In this document: positions 22,571-33,639 of the stretch, in pieces | How the letters are laid out: each line of letters opens with the position of its first letter | Numbering within the stretch: position 1 is the first letter of the stretch | Source: Balaenoptera acutorostrata | Lineage: Eukaryota > Chordata > Mammalia > Artiodactyla > Balaenopteridae | Length of the DNA stretch: 64,000 nucleotides | Assembly (NCBI RefSeq): GCF_949987535.1 | Contig: NC_080082.1 | Location: 27,445,164 to 27,509,163, forward strand | Reading direction: 5' to 3' | Made by a program: the position numbers and the translations under genes | Notes under the pieces: generated by a model | What the model was told of the DNA's origin: nothing | The model's database searches: none | What the model saw: the letters and a program-made list of their open reading frames with translations, nothing else

Positions 22571-23480
22571 AGTCTCCAGGCCCCCAGAAGTCAAACTGAC
22601 ACAGTGTGGCCCAGGGCCTCGGGCCTCCAAACACAGACTTTCCCCAGAGGTCACACTGTGAGTGTTAACTGTCTGGTCAGACCCATACAGTGTGGCCCAA
22701 GGCCTCAAACACACACAAACACTCCCGTCAGGCAGCAGGCGTACCAAGGACTAGTCCTTTCTTTGGAAAGTCCAGGATTCGAGCAATCCAAGCCTGCTGA
22801 GCTAACCCCTTGCTGCACAGATACCAATCATTTATTTTGCCACAAGCACACGCAAACTGTCATCTATTATCACCATGATTTCATATAAGAAATGAAGTTT
22901 AACTCCAAGAAGGTAGTCTGGACATCATGATGTGATAGGGGTTAGTGCTCCCCAGGAGAAAACAGGTGGCCCTACATTGTTAGCTTTGAAGATGAGGGAA
23001 GGGTCCAGGAGCCACCAGTGTACACCAGGACTCTGATATATATGCTTTTCTTGTTTGTCCACACAGCTTTGTCCCCAGTCAAGGAACAGATAGGCTGAGA
23101 AGCTCCCTCTGGCTCCTGCGTTAGCTCTGGGTTGGGTGTCCCCGCTCTTGGGTAAGACCAGGCTTTGCTGAGGGTGGGAGGGCTCAGTCTGGGACCCTTC
23201 TTAAGTGTCCAAGCCAGTTTGTCCTTTCTTTTCTTGGGCCTTGCTGCTGTTGCAGCTTATCCTGGGAAAGAGACAAGCCTGTTCTTTTAAACAAATGCCC
23301 TGGCCCCTGCCCTGGCCCTTACCCCAGGCTCCAGGCACCCCTAGTTCAAACTCTAGGGTAGACCAGATGTTCTTCTAAGGTCCCACTTCATCCCGTTTCC
23401 TCATGGTCCAGCCTCCATGCATGGAGCTGAGCCATCAAATGCCTGGGCTGTTGGCCTGAGCAGGCCTTGAGATGGGGAGT
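22570..23480. other. unassigned intergenic sequence
   Basis: Two short copies of a segment with 'acagtgtggcccagggcctc' / 'acagtgtggcccaaggcctc' (22599 and 22687) form a partial local duplication. Nothing else recognised. Confidence 0.35.
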
Positions 23481-23484
23481 CAGA

Positions 23485-23645
23485 ACAGCCTTGGGTTTCA
23501 CCATCTACTACCTGGGTGACCTTGGGTAAGTTTCACACACTTGCAGAATTTCCTCCTCTCTCCAACAGGTCTAATTATATAGCTGTGAGGAGTTAGTGAG
23601 TTGCTAACTGAAGAGCCCTCAGCTCAGGGCCCAGCACCTAGTTAG
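23485..23645 (+). repeat. MIR fragment
   Basis: 'acctgggtgaccttgggtaa', 'aatttcctcctctctccaac' and 'agctcagggcccagcaccta' follow MIR order with divergence. Confidence 0.6.
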
Positions 23646-23879
23646 GGTCCACTGATGAGTGGCTGTTAGGACAATGAATTTTGTGGTTCCTGGTACAAGG
23701 TGTGGGGGCAGGTGGGATCCTTGTGATGAGTACAGTGGGCGCAGTACTGCCTTGGAGCTGTGTGTTTAGAAGCCAGGAGGTCCTTCTGGCCTCTGGACTT
23801 TGGGAGTGGGAGTACAACTCATGTACACAGCAGGAAGAGACCTGGTGGGCTATTGGGGTATCATGAGGATCGAGAGGCC

Positions 23880-24045
23880 TGTTCACCGCAGGGCCTTTGC
23901 ACATGCATTCTTTCTCCCCAGGGACCCCTTCCTTCCACTTCCTACACTTCCCTGGGCTAATCCTGCTCATCCCTGGGGGTGTCAATTTAGACTTCACCTG
24001 ACTCCCTGATTCCCTGACTGCCTTCCTCTGTGCTTCCATCATACC
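23880..24045 (+). mobile_element. L2 fragment
   Basis: 'cagggcctttgcacatgcat' followed by 'aatttagacttcacctgactc' is L2 3' text. Confidence 0.5.
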
Positions 24046-24074
24046 ATATTCTCAATAATAATAATAATACCAAT

Positions 24075-24270
24075 AATAATAGTCTACCATTTAAGAAGCC
24101 CTTACTATATGCCAGGCATAGTGCTAAGAGCATTACCTACATACGTTATCTCATTTGAATCTCCCAACATTTGGAGAGAGAGCTATAGTTATATTTTTCT
24201 GATTTTACAGATGAAGAAACAGGTTCAGAGAAGTGAAGTAACTGGCTCAACTGTACAGTGGTTGTCTGTG
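24075..24270 (-). repeat. MIR SINE
   Basis: 'cttactatatgccaggcata', 'cgttatctcatttgaatctc', 'attttacagatgaagaaaca' and 'agtaactggctcaactgtac' are reversed MIR. An (ATA)n patch precedes it. Confidence 0.8.
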
Positions 24271-24279
24271 TGCCGGTCC

Positions 24280-24430
24280 GTCTCCGCCCTGGACTATGAG
24301 CTTCCTGAGAGCAGGGATTGTGTCTTGTTGGCTGTTAAGCCTCAGCATCCAGCACTGGGCCTGGTACTTAGGATGAGCTCAGTAGGTGGGAGCCCTCCAC
24401 CAATATCTGTTGAATAAATGAGTGAGTGAG
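24280..24430 (+). mobile_element. L2 3' end
   Basis: 'gagcttcctgagagcaggga' and 'ctgttgaataaatgagtgag' are the standard L2 3' terminus with its short repeat tail. Confidence 0.75.
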
Positions 24431-24489
24431 TGAATACTGCAAAGTACCAATGCAGCGCTTGGCTCACCGTGAATGATTTGCGGTCAGCA

Positions 24490-24980
24490 GAATAATGCCT
24501 CCCCTCAAATACGTCGGTGTCCTCATCCCTGGAATCCGTGAATATGTTACCTTACTTGGCAGAGGGGAATGAAGGGTGCAGATGAAGTGAAGTTGCTTAT
24601 CAGCTGACTTGAAAGTAGAGAGATGATCCTGGATTATCTGGGTGGGCCCGATGTAATCACATGGATCCTTAAAAGTGGGAGAGGGAGGCAGGAGAGAACC
24701 AGAGAGACGGCAGCATGAGGACTTGGCTTGATGGCATTGCTAGCTTTGAAGATGGAGGAAAGGGCCATATGCCAGGGAAAGCAGATGGTCTCTAGAAGCT
24801 GGAAAAAGCAAGGAAATGGATTCTCCTCTAGAACCTCCAAAAGGAATGCAGCCCTGCCAACATCTTGATTTTAGCCCAGGGAGACTTTGGGCCTCCAGAT
24901 CTATAAGAAAATTTATTTGTATTGTTTTAAGCCAGTAATGTGGTAATTTTTCACATCAGCAATAAAAACTAGTATGGTGC
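24490..24980 (+). mobile_element. MLT1-type MaLR LTR
   Basis: Family order is clear: 'cagaataatgcctcccctca', 'ggcagaggggaatgaaggg', 'ggattatctgggtgggccc', 'ggaatgcagccctgccaaca', 'gattttagcccagggagact', 'ttgttttaagccagtaatgt'. Solo LTR. Confidence 0.8.
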
Positions 24981-25020
24981 CCAATGCCTGATGCTGAGGA
25001 TCACACTTAGGTCACTTATT

Positions 25021-25305
25021 TTTTTTTTTTTTAATTTTATTTATGGCTGTGTTGGGTCTTCATTTCTGTGCGAGGGCTTTCTCTAGTTGTGGCAAGCGGG
25101 GGCCACTCTTCATCGCGGTGTGCGGGCCTCTCACTATCGCGGCCTCTCTTGTTGTGGAGCACAGGCTCCAGACGCGCAGGCTCAGTAATTGTGGCTCACG
25201 GGCCCAGTTGCTCTGCGGCATGTGGGATCTTCCCAGACCAGGGCTCAAACCCATGTCCCCTACATTGGCAGGCAGATTCTCAACCACTGCACCACCAGGG
25301 AAGCC
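25021..25305 (-). mobile_element. CHR SINE with perfect 15-bp TSD
   Basis: Reverse-oriented full-length copy: poly(T) at left and 'accaccagggaagccc' at right. TSD 'cttaggtcacttatt' at 25006-25020 and 25306-25320. Open frames 25043-25333 in both directions are SINE-derived. Confidence 0.95.
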
Positions 25306-25324
25306 CTTAGGTCACTTATTAAAT

Positions 25325-25725
25325 GATTGTTGAGCTGAATTGGATTATTACTGTATGTACCCCACTTACTATCAGGAAAGACATACGAGAAAAAAGCATT
25401 TTTGTATATTCTGGATTTACTGCATCAGAGGCCTAATTGGGAGGTCTCAAGTCTCAGGATGTGTTAGAGTTTGATCCTGAGACCAAGCCATTGGTTTGGC
25501 AGGCTGGGCTGAGTGGGGTCACAGAGAATGACATGAGGGGCCTTCTAGGGAAAGGGAGCCCCAGGGTGTGAGTGAGCAGTGCTGCTGGGCAGGTTGAGTC
25601 AGCATCCTGGACTGTCCATGGCCTCAGGCCTGAGGGTGCCACCTTTGGGTGCATGCCTGCTGCTTCCATAAGCAGAAGGGACACCATGCACTGAGTCTGT
25701 ACCTCTGCTGGCAGGTCCTAACAGC
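25325..25725. other. unassigned intergenic sequence
   Basis: No gene or repeat recognised. Confidence 0.35.
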
Positions 25726-25727
25726 TG

Positions 25728-26085
25728 TTAGTCGGCTCGGGCTGCTATAACAAAATACCATAACTGGGTGGCTTATAAACAGTTCTAGAGGCTGCAAGTC
25801 TGAGATCAGGGTGCCAGCATGGTCAGGTCCTGGGGAGGACCCTCTCCCAGGTTGCAGACAGCTGTTTTCTCACTGTGTCCTCACATGGGGCGGGAGGAGG
25901 TGGAGCAGAGCGAGCCCTCTGGGATCCTTTTATAAGGGCACTAATCCCACTTATGCACACCCCACCCTCATAACCATATCACCTCTCAAAGGCCCCCAAC
26001 TCCAAATACCATCACATTGGCGGGGGGGCATTAGGATTTCAATACATGAATTTGGGGGACACAAACATTCTGTCCATAACAAGCC
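25728..26085 (-). mobile_element. MLT1A/B-type MaLR LTR
   Basis: 'gctgctataacaaaatacca', 'gggtggcttataaacag', 'gtgtcctcacatgggg', 'cttttataagggcactaatc' and 'atttgggggacacaaacatt' are the reversed LTR from U5-like end to start. Solo LTR, truncated within the poly(A) region. Confidence 0.85.
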
Positions 26086-26154
26086 CCACTGTGTAAGTAC
26101 CATGATGATACCAATCCACCAGAGGAGAGAATAGCCAGCTCTTGTGTCTTTCTC

Positions 26155-26345
26155 CACTGTGCTGGGCACTGTACCAAGCATCCTTAACTGGTTCAGCCCT
26201 CATAACGATTCCATGTGATGGGTGCCATCGTTATTCCCATTTTACAGATTAGGAAACTGGGGTCTAGAAAGCTAGAGTTACTGCCAGTAATTGGGCCTGA
26301 ACAAAGGCAGGGGGGCTCCAGGGTCTCTGTTCTTACCCACTGCGC
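26155..26345 (-). repeat. MIR-like fragment
   Basis: 'ctgtgctgggcactgtacca', 'ttattcccattttacagatt' and 'aggaaactggggtctagaaa' are reversed MIR core. Confidence 0.7.
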
Positions 26346-26349
26346 TCTA

Positions 26350-27165
26350 CTGCCTCTAGATGGAATAATGATTATAAGAGCAATAAGACCACCTCACATT
26401 TGGATAAGACCTTTCTGTTCACACTCATTTGCATCCTGCTTTCTCTTGTCATCCTCACAGTGGCCAGTCATTATGATCAGTACCCCTGGCTTACATTTTG
26501 GGAAACAGCTCATGAGAGGGAGGTCCCAGCCTTCCTCAATTCAAAGCAAGGGTGGGATTCCTTCCTGGGTCTCCTGGCTCCAAATCCAGAGTCTGTCTCT
26601 TCCACCAGCTCCTGCCTCACCCTGATGCATTATTTATGGCCCATTACTTACCTCCTGCAGGCACCCAGATGCTGCCTGCCAGAGCTGTGACCTCGCTGCA
26701 TCCCCTGGAGAGGACCAAGGGCAGCTTTTTCCCCCTCATCCTCGCTCTCCTCTCTCCCCTCCCCCTTGAAGCCTCTCTGGGTCTTGGCAGGCCCCTGGGG
26801 TGTGGCACAGCCAGTCCCCTCTGCTGACTTGTGAGCACTTTTCCTCTTTGCCGAGCCAGTCAACACATCCAGTGAGCTCCCGGCTTCCTGAGAAAAGCAG
26901 TGGCAGCTGCACAGTCCAAACTCACCATCCCCTTATCACAGCCCTGGCTCGAGTCACCAGTGTGTGTGTGCACGGGAGGATGGTGTGTGTATGTGCATGT
27001 GTGTGCATGTGTGTCATGAGAGGAGGGCATGTGTTTATGTTATATATGGAGCAGGGGAGGGGCGTGGATTTAAGAGCTCACAGTTGAACACGTTTGAGTT
27101 GCCTCTTCTGGGTCTTGTAGCCAAAAGCTAAGTCACCGTGGCAACTGGGAAGCTGTGCTTAGGTC
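26350..27165. other. unassigned intergenic sequence
   Basis: A TG-rich low-complexity stretch lies near 26959-27020. Otherwise unassigned. Confidence 0.35.
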
Positions 27166-27181
27166 AAGAGCTAAGGCTGGG

Positions 27182-27529
27182 GGGCTTCCCTGGTGGCGAA
27201 GTGGTTAAGAATCTGCCTGCCAATGCAGGGGACACGGGTTCGAGCCCTGGTCCGGGAAGATCCTACATGCCGCAGAGCAACTAAGCCCGTGTGCCACAAC
27301 TACTGAGCCTGCACTGTAGAGCCTGCGAGCCACAACTACTGAGCCCGCGTGCCACAACTACTGAAGCCCCCGAGCCTAGAGCCTGTGCTCTGCAAGAAGA
27401 GAAGCCACGCGCAATGAAGAGTAGCCCCTGCTCGCCGCTACTAGAGAAAGCCCACGTGCAGCAACGAAGACCCAACGCAGCCAAAAAAATTTTTTTTTAA
27501 TTTTTAATAAATTAAAAAAAAAAAAAAAC
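27182..27529 (+). mobile_element. CHR SINE with perfect TSD
   Basis: Full-length, with three 'cacaactactga' units and an A-rich tail. TSD 'agctaaggctggg' at 27169-27181 and 27530-27542. Confidence 0.95.
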
Positions 27530-27574
27530 AGCTAAGGCTGGGAGCAGGACCCCCAGGGCCCCTGGAGCCCACAG

Positions 27575-27945
27575 CCTTGGAGCTGTGAGACATTGAGCAA
27601 ATTGCTTAATCTCTCTGTCCTTATTTGCCTCCTTCTTTACTTCCCTGAGTGGAGGATTAGATGAGAATTCCTGTGACGCAACCAGCGCAGGGCCTGAGGG
27701 ACAGCGAACGCTGATACACATCTTTTGACCAGGCACCCTATCCTGCCTTCCTCTAGGCAAGGAAGGATTAGTTTGGATCACAAACTCCTGGGAGGAAGGG
27801 CACCTGGGGACGGGGAAGGAGAAGCTAAAGGCTTGCAGACCCGACTGGTTGGTGTCTAGGCAGCAGCTGGGTCACCTTCATCTCAGTTTCCATGTCTGTA
27901 AAATGGGCAATAGCTGAAGTTAATAGTTGCTTAACATCATGGCTG
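27575..27945 (+). repeat. two MIR fragments
   Basis: 'ttgagcaaattgcttaatct' (27594 onward) and, separately, 'catctcagtttccatgtctg' followed by 'taaaatgggcaatagctga' (about 27880-27945) are MIR cores. About 160 bp between them is unassigned. Confidence 0.6.
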
Positions 27946-28129
27946 GCACCATGGAATTCTGGAAGATGAGAATGAAAACTCCAGGAAATTATAGAAATTG
28001 CTCCTTGGACGTTTTCCCTTTTCCTCAGAATTTAAGGCTTTTGGTGCATGTTAGCACACAAAACCAGACAGCAGGCATTTGTTTCTCCTACTCGATTTTA
28101 AACTCAAAACTCCCAGGTCCTGAGTGATT

Positions 28130-28300
28130 ATAGTTGAAGTTTCTCAGAATCATCTGGAGACCCTGTGACTCACACAGCCCCTAAGCCTTGACTCCAGGAC
28201 CCTGGTTAGGAGGGACCAGAGGCACCAACGAATCTGTATCTTTAATAATCTTCCTCGATGATTCCAAAGCAGGTGGCCCACTGTGAGAAATTAGAGACCA
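28130..28300. mobile_element. MER5/MER20-like hAT fragment
   Basis: 'ctcagaatcatctggagacc', 'aatctgtatctttaataatc' and 'gattccaaagcaggtggccc' resemble short non-autonomous hAT-Charlie elements. Diverged. Confidence 0.5.
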
Positions 28301-28471
28301 ATCCACTGGCTGGGGATTTTTCCAGATGCCCCTGGAAGGAGTCCTTTCAGAGTCCTGTCTCCTAGGCTCCTTGTCCTCCATCCTAGGACCCTGAGAATGG
28401 AACGAGTGGGCTTCCCCAAACCTCACCACCTCCCACTTCCTCCAGTTTAGCATTGTTGGTTTCTGTAGCTT

Positions 28472-28503
28472 GATTAATTAATTAATTAATTAATTAATTA
28501 ATT
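28472..28503. repeat. (ATTA)n tetranucleotide repeat
   Basis: About eight tandem ATTA units. 'ttctgtag' occurs on both sides (28461 and 28502), with 'ttaattaat' again just beyond. The motif is the generic homeodomain core, but nothing shows function. Confidence 0.9.
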
Positions 28504-28514
28504 CTGTAGGTTAA

Positions 28515-28890
28515 TTAATCACCGTAACTATTCTTGGACCCAGGACAACTGATGTTTGTTCTGTGGATGCCCCTCCCTGGAAGCACAGGGGAGTGAACAA
28601 AGCTGGATCACAGCAAAGTCTTCCCCAGACTTGGGAGCCCAACTTGAAGAGCCTGCCCTTGAACTCCTGCCTATTGAATTGAAAAGGACACACACTGGGT
28701 AGCTGCCACGTACAGACCTTGGGCCACAGAATGAGATGCAGGAAGCAGGCCTGACAATGCCCTGTGGACTGCAGCAGAACTGCCCCAGCCAGCATGCAGA
28801 CCCCTGAGCAAGAAAAGCAAACACTTGTGGTGGTAAGCCCCTGAATTTGTGGATGGTTTGTTACACAGCATTATTGCAGCCATAGCTGAC
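28515..28890 (+). mobile_element. MLT1-like LTR fragment
   Basis: Ends 'gtggtaagcccctgaatttg', then 'tggtttgttacacagcatta', 'ttgcagccatagctgacta', the typical MaLR-type 3' end. Confidence 0.55.
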
Positions 28891-29139
28891 TAGTTCACCA
28901 GGATCAATCTATTTTTTTCAGAGGCTCTTGAGGCTAACTTTGCCTGCTTTAATCTTGCTGTATGATTCCTTGCCTATAGCGAATCAGCAAGTCTGGTTCT
29001 AAGGTTCCAAGTCATTTTGGTGACCCTGGTGGTGCTCCGTCCCCTCCTACTCCAGAACTGGCTATGAACCTCTTCCATCTCATTCATCCTAGGAGCAACC
29101 ATAGTAATCACCTGCAAGCATTGACTGCTGACCACAGAC

Positions 29140-29320
29140 TGCTAATCCATCTGAAATGTTCTATATATTTGTCGCCATAATCCTATGAACTAGTAACTAA
29201 GATTATCCCCATTTTATAGATAAGAAGATCAAAGCTTGGGGAAATTTACTAGCAATCTTACCGCTGGTAAGTGGTGGACAAAGACGCTAGCCCAGATCTC
29301 CAAGCCTGTGCTCTTCACCC
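29140..29320 (-). repeat. MIR fragment
   Basis: 'gattatccccattttataga', 'taagaagatcaaagcttggg' and 'cgctggtaagtggtggacaa' are reversed MIR. Confidence 0.75.
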
Positions 29321-29583
29321 CTCTTCCCAAGAGCTTCCTCATGTTGGTGGAAATGCCTATTTTCCTGACATAGCCCCCTCTCCAAGCCCTCTTCCACACA
29401 CCCTTCTCCAGGGCCACCTTCCAGCTTCAAGTCCCGCAGCCACTTCCCACTTGCAGTGAATATACTTGATCCCTGATGCCTGGAGTTAATTATTTCAAAA
29501 AGACATTTGGAAACTCAGCTCTGTTGGGTCTAATGTGTTCCTTTTTGCTAGTTTAATAGTTCTGTCTTTCAAAAATGAGTGTG

Positions 29584-29882
29584 TGGGGCTTCCCTGGTGG
29601 CGCAGTGGTTGAGAATCTGCTTGCCAATGCAGGGGACACGGGTTCGAGCCCTGGTCTGGGACGATCCCACATGCCGCGGAGCAACTGGGCCCGTGAGCCA
29701 CAATTACTGAGCCTGCGCGTCTGGAGCCTGTGCTCCGCAACAAGAGAGGCCGCGATAGAGAGAGGCCCGCGCACCGCGATGAAGAGTGGCCCCCGCTTGC
29801 CACAACTAGAGAAAGCCCTCGCACAGAAACGAAGACCCAACACAGCCAAAAATAAATAAATAAATTAAATTAAATTTTTTAA
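29584..29882 (+). mobile_element. CHR SINE (cetacean-type) with perfect TSD
   Basis: Head 'gggcttccctggtggcgcag', B-box, then the 'caactgggcccgtgagccac' and 'agaggccgcgatagagagag' body typical of cetacean copies. TSD 'aaaaatgagtgtg' at 29571-29583 and 29883-29895. Low divergence suggests a young insertion. Confidence 0.95.
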
Positions 29883-30297
29883 AAAAATGAGTGTGCTTTT
29901 GAAACATGTTCACTGGACTGTCATTTCATTACCCTCCAGATATCTTCCCATTGTTGTTTTTCTCTTTGAACCCATGCTCACACCAGCCCTGTGGATCTCA
30001 GAACCAAGACCTGTTTGTGACTGGGGTGTCTGCTCCCCACAGGTAAGGCCTTGACTGTCTGTGTGCCCAGGCTCAGCAATCAGGCAGAAAGACAGTCTGA
30101 AATCATGAAAAATCTAAAGTACTGGATCATTTTTAAAAGAGGCAGCTTGGGTTCTTACTGGAGCATTCTGTTCACCAAATGCTAAAATGGTTATTTCTGG
30201 GCAGTGGATTTTAAGGGAGTTTCTAGTTTCTTCTTTACCCATCTCTTATCTGTTTTACTTTCCATTGCTTTTAATTAACAAAAGCATGTAGAATTTT

Positions 30298-30597
30298 TTT
30301 TTTAAATAAATTTATTTATTTATTTCTTTATTTTTGGCTGTGTTGGGTCTTCGTTTCTGTGCGAGGGCTTTCTCTAGTTGCGGCGAGCGGGGGCCACTCT
30401 TCATCGCGATGCGCGGGCCTCTCACTATCGTGGCCTCTCTTGTTGCGGAGCACAGGCTCCAGACGCGCAGGCTCAGTAGTTGTGGCTCACGGGCCTAGAT
30501 GCTCCGTGGCATGTGGGATCCTCCCAGACCAGGGCTCGAACCCGTGTCCCCTGCGCTGGCAGGCAGACTCCCAACCACTGCGCCACCAGGGAAGCCC
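30298..30597 (-). mobile_element. CHR SINE with TSD
   Basis: Reverse full-length copy. TSD 'agcatgtagaatttt' (30283-30297) versus 'agcatgtataatttt' (30598-30612), one mismatch. The 118-aa open frame at 30359-30715 is SINE sequence. Confidence 0.95.
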
Positions 30598-30865
30598 AGC
30601 ATGTATAATTTTAATAATAAAATATAATTTAAAATACTGTGCATGCAATAAGAGGAAACTGACCCTTCCGGCAAAGTGTCAAGGCAAGTCTGGCTTTTAC
30701 GAATTTGTTAAATGAACTTTTATAAACTTGTCAAATGGCCTTTTATGAATTTATTAAAGCCACTCCAAGAAGCAGACCTCTCTCTGAAAATGAGTAGAAC
30801 TCTGTGCAAAGAGGGAAAACAAGACCCAGGCTAACAATTACATTCATAAAATAATTTTTGTGTTT

Positions 30866-31190
30866 CCGCCTGCCAATGCAGGGGACACGGGTTCAACCCC
30901 TGGTCTGGGAGGATCCCACATGCCACTGAGCAACGGAGCCTGTGCGCCACAACTACTGAGCCTGCACTCTGGAGCCCGTGAGCCACAACTACTGAGCCCA
31001 CGTGCCACAACTGCTGAAGCCCACGCGCCTAGAGCCCATGCTCCACAACAAGAGAAGCCACCACAATGAGAGGCCTGTGCACCGCAACGAAGAGAAGCCC
31101 CCGCTCGCCGCAACTAAAGAAAGCCCGCGTGCAGCAATGGAGACCCCACGCAGCCGAAAATAGTAAATAAATAAATAAATATTTTAAAAA
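30866..31190 (+). mobile_element. CHR SINE lacking its 5' head
   Basis: Starts abruptly at 'ccgcctgccaatgcagggga', so the first roughly 30 bp including the usual 'cttccctggtggcgcagtgg' are missing. The body and (AAAT)n tail are present. No clear TSD seen. A 5'-truncated insertion or later deletion. Confidence 0.85.
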
Positions 31191-31319
31191 ATGGGATGGA
31201 ACCTGAGTTTTTAAAACGTTAACTTTACTGTTTGTTAAATCTTAGATACCACTTTTCTTTACCCTTGGGCATGATTTGACTTAAATTTGCAAATCGACTG
31301 TAGGGTAGATCTGTTTCTA

Positions 31320-31900
31320 TAGGTTTTCACTTAACAGATACGAATTGAGTTTTGCCCAGTGCCAGGCAGTGTTCTAGGCTCACAGGCTTCAGTAAGGAGC
31401 GGGGATGGATCCCCAGCCTTGAGCGCCACTGCTCTGGGAGAAGGCAGTGGTGCCAGCACTCACACAGCTGGATAAGTGCTCTGGGAGGACACTGGGGAAG
31501 CCCAGAAGAGGCAGTTCTTTTCTCTCCCTGAGAAAAATCAAGGAAGGCTTCTCAGAGGAGGTAACTGACACATAGAAGTTTACCAGGAGGAGCAGGTGAC
31601 ATTCCAGGAGGAGAAGGAAGACATTCCAGCCAAAGAGAAGAGGAGGTACAAATTCTCCTGGGGGTAGTGGTTGTAGAAAGGCTAGAATTGTGTTCGTGAA
31701 ATAGCAAGTTGCTGGCTGTGACTACAATTTAGAGTATATAGTGTGTATGTATTTGTTGTATGTTGAAGAGCCTTGAATGATGGGCTAAGCAGTTTATCTG
31801 GTTGGCGATGGGGAGCTATTAAAAGGTCTTAAACAGGGAAGTGGCATGATCACATTTGCCTTTTAGAATGGCTGCTCAATGGATGTATCCAGGAAGGTCC
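31320..31900 (+). mobile_element. L2 fragment
   Basis: 'cagtgccaggcagtgttcta', 'ggcttctcagaggaggtaac', 'cagggaagtggcatgatcac' and 'gaatggctgctcaatgga' follow L2 order. Confidence 0.55.
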
Positions 31901-31965
31901 ACGTGGGCAACAGAAGCCACGTTAACCATAGGAATGGAGAAAATTTAATGTAAATAATTACCTAG

Positions 31966-32288
31966 GTCAGAATGGCCATCATCAAAAAGTCCACACATAA
32001 TAAATGCTGGAGAGGGTGTGGAGAAAAGGGGACCCTCCTACACTGCGGGTAGGAATGCAAATCGGTGCCACCACTATGGAAAACAGTCTGGAGGTTCCTC
32101 AAAAAACTAAAAATAGAGTTACCATATGATCCAGCAATCCCACTCCTGGGCATGTATCTGGAAAAGACGAAAACTCTAATTCAAAAAGATTCATGCACAC
32201 CAATGTTCAAAGCAGCACTATTCACAATCGCCAAGACATGGAAACAACCTAAATGTCCATTGACAGATGAATGGATAAAGAAGATGTG

Positions 32289-32365
<77 letters not shown>

Positions 32366-32791
32366 TACAATGGAATATTACTCAGCCATTAAAAAGAATG
32401 AAATATTGCCATTTGCAGCAACATGGATGGGCCTAGAGAATATCATACAAAGTGAAGTAAGTCAGACAGAGAAAGACAAATATGATATCATTTATATGTG
32501 GATCTAAAAAAATACAAATCAACTCATTTACAAAACAGAAACAGAGTCACAGACATAGAAAACATATTTATGGTTACCAAAGGGGAAAGGGGAGGGATAA
32601 ATTAGGAGTAATAGATACACACCACTATATATAAAATAGATAAACAACAAGGACAACTGTATAGCACATGGAACTATAGTCAATATCTTGTAATAACCTA
32701 TAATGGAAAAGAATCTAAAGCCATACACCTGAAAACTAATACAATATTGTAAGTCAATTATAGTTTAGTGAATAAAATTTTAAAAAAGAAA
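31966..32791 (+). mobile_element. 5'-truncated L1 with perfect 14-bp TSD
   Basis: Contains the last part of ORF2 ('ccatatgatccagcaatccc', 'acaatggaatattactcagc', 'agtgaagtaagtcagacaga') and the full 3' UTR to 'gtgaataaaattttaaaaaa'. TSD 'aaataattacctag' at 31952-31965 and 32792-32805. The element is 826 bp, of which about 76 bp is the internal microsatellite. ORF2 sequence is broken and not expressed as such. Confidence 0.95.
32289..32364. repeat. composite (GT)13(AT)14(AC)11 microsatellite inside L1
   Basis: GT run 32289-32314, AT run 32315-32342, AC run 32343-32364, without interruption. It sits where the L1 consensus has a short 'gtggtatatatacaatgg'-type stretch. The GT and AC arms are reverse complements. 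Confidence 0.97.
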
Positions 32792-33167
32792 AAATAATTA
32801 CCTAGATATATTTATCCATCTATCCATCCCTCTATCCATCCATCAATTCACCTTATTTTTTAATGTATTTCAAAGCAAACTACAGGCATCAGTGCACTCC
32901 CCTAAATACTTCAGCGTACATGTCATTCATTAATGTTCAATTTTTTTTCAGTTTTTAATCAAATTTATATACAATGAAATGCAAAAATCCTAAGTACACA
33001 TTTGCTGAATTTTGACAAATGAATACACCTGTGTAACCCAAACTGCAATCAAAATATGAGATATTACCATTACCCTAGAAAATTCCTTCATGGCCATCCT
33101 CAGGCAATCCTTGCCCCATCCTCCAAGAGACAACCACTGTTCTGATTTTTTTCCCACCATTTTCAGC

Positions 33168-33235
33168 ATTATTGACATTTTGGTCCAAATAATTCTTTGT
33201 TCTTGGGGGCTGTCCTGTGCATTACTTAGCCTGTC
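33168..33235. mobile_element. MER5A-like hAT fragment
   Basis: 'ttattgacattttggtccaa' followed by 'cttgggggctgtcctgtgca' matches the MER5A core. Partial element. Confidence 0.65.
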
Positions 33236-33320
33236 CTAGAATTTCATATAAATGGAATATACTCTTTTTTGTTTGGCTTTTCCTGCTTAACATGTTTATG
33301 AGATTCATCCATATTATCTT

Positions 33321-33456
33321 TTTTTTTTTTTTTGAGGCTTACGATGATTTTTTTTTAAATTTTTATTGGAGTATAGTTGATTTACAATGTTGTGTTAGCT
33401 TCAGGTGTACAGCAAAGTGAATCAGTTATACATATACATATATCCATTCTTTTTTT
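33321..33456 (-). mobile_element. very short L1 insertion with two poly(A) tracts
   Basis: L1 3' end in reverse ('attggagtatagttgattta', 'acagcaaagtgaatcagtta') with a 16-bp TSD: 'tcatccatattatctt' (33305-33320) and 'tcatccatgttatctt' (33457-33472), one mismatch. Between the terminal poly(T) and the L1 end lie 14 unrelated bases (33334-33347) and a second T-run (33348-33356). Confidence 0.85.
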
Positions 33457-33639
33457 TCATCCATGTTATCTTGTGTATCATTGTTTGTTCCTTTTTTATT
33501 GCCACGTAGTTGTTCCTTTTTTATTGGCAAGTAGTATTCCATTATAAACCACAGTTTGTTTATCCATTCTCCTGTTGATGGACATTGGGGCCATTTCTAG
33601 TTTTTGGTTATTATGAAAAAAGCCGCTATGAACATTTTT

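Noticed and set aside
24490..24980. Possible provirus from MLT1-type LTRs
   Set aside because: Only solo LTRs or fragments. No gag, pol or env-like sequence lies between any pair.
25043..25333. Recurrent peptides such as 'MRGLSLVVASGGHSSS' and 'MAVLGLRFCARAFSSC' at 25.1, 29.6, 30.4, 41.5, 55.6 and 60.5 kb
   Set aside because: All are translations of CHR SINE copies. The repetition reflects the element, not a gene family.
29584..29660. tRNA-like segment with A and B boxes in SINE heads
   Set aside because: These are the tRNA-derived promoters of CHR SINEs. No cloverleaf-complete tRNA gene was seen.
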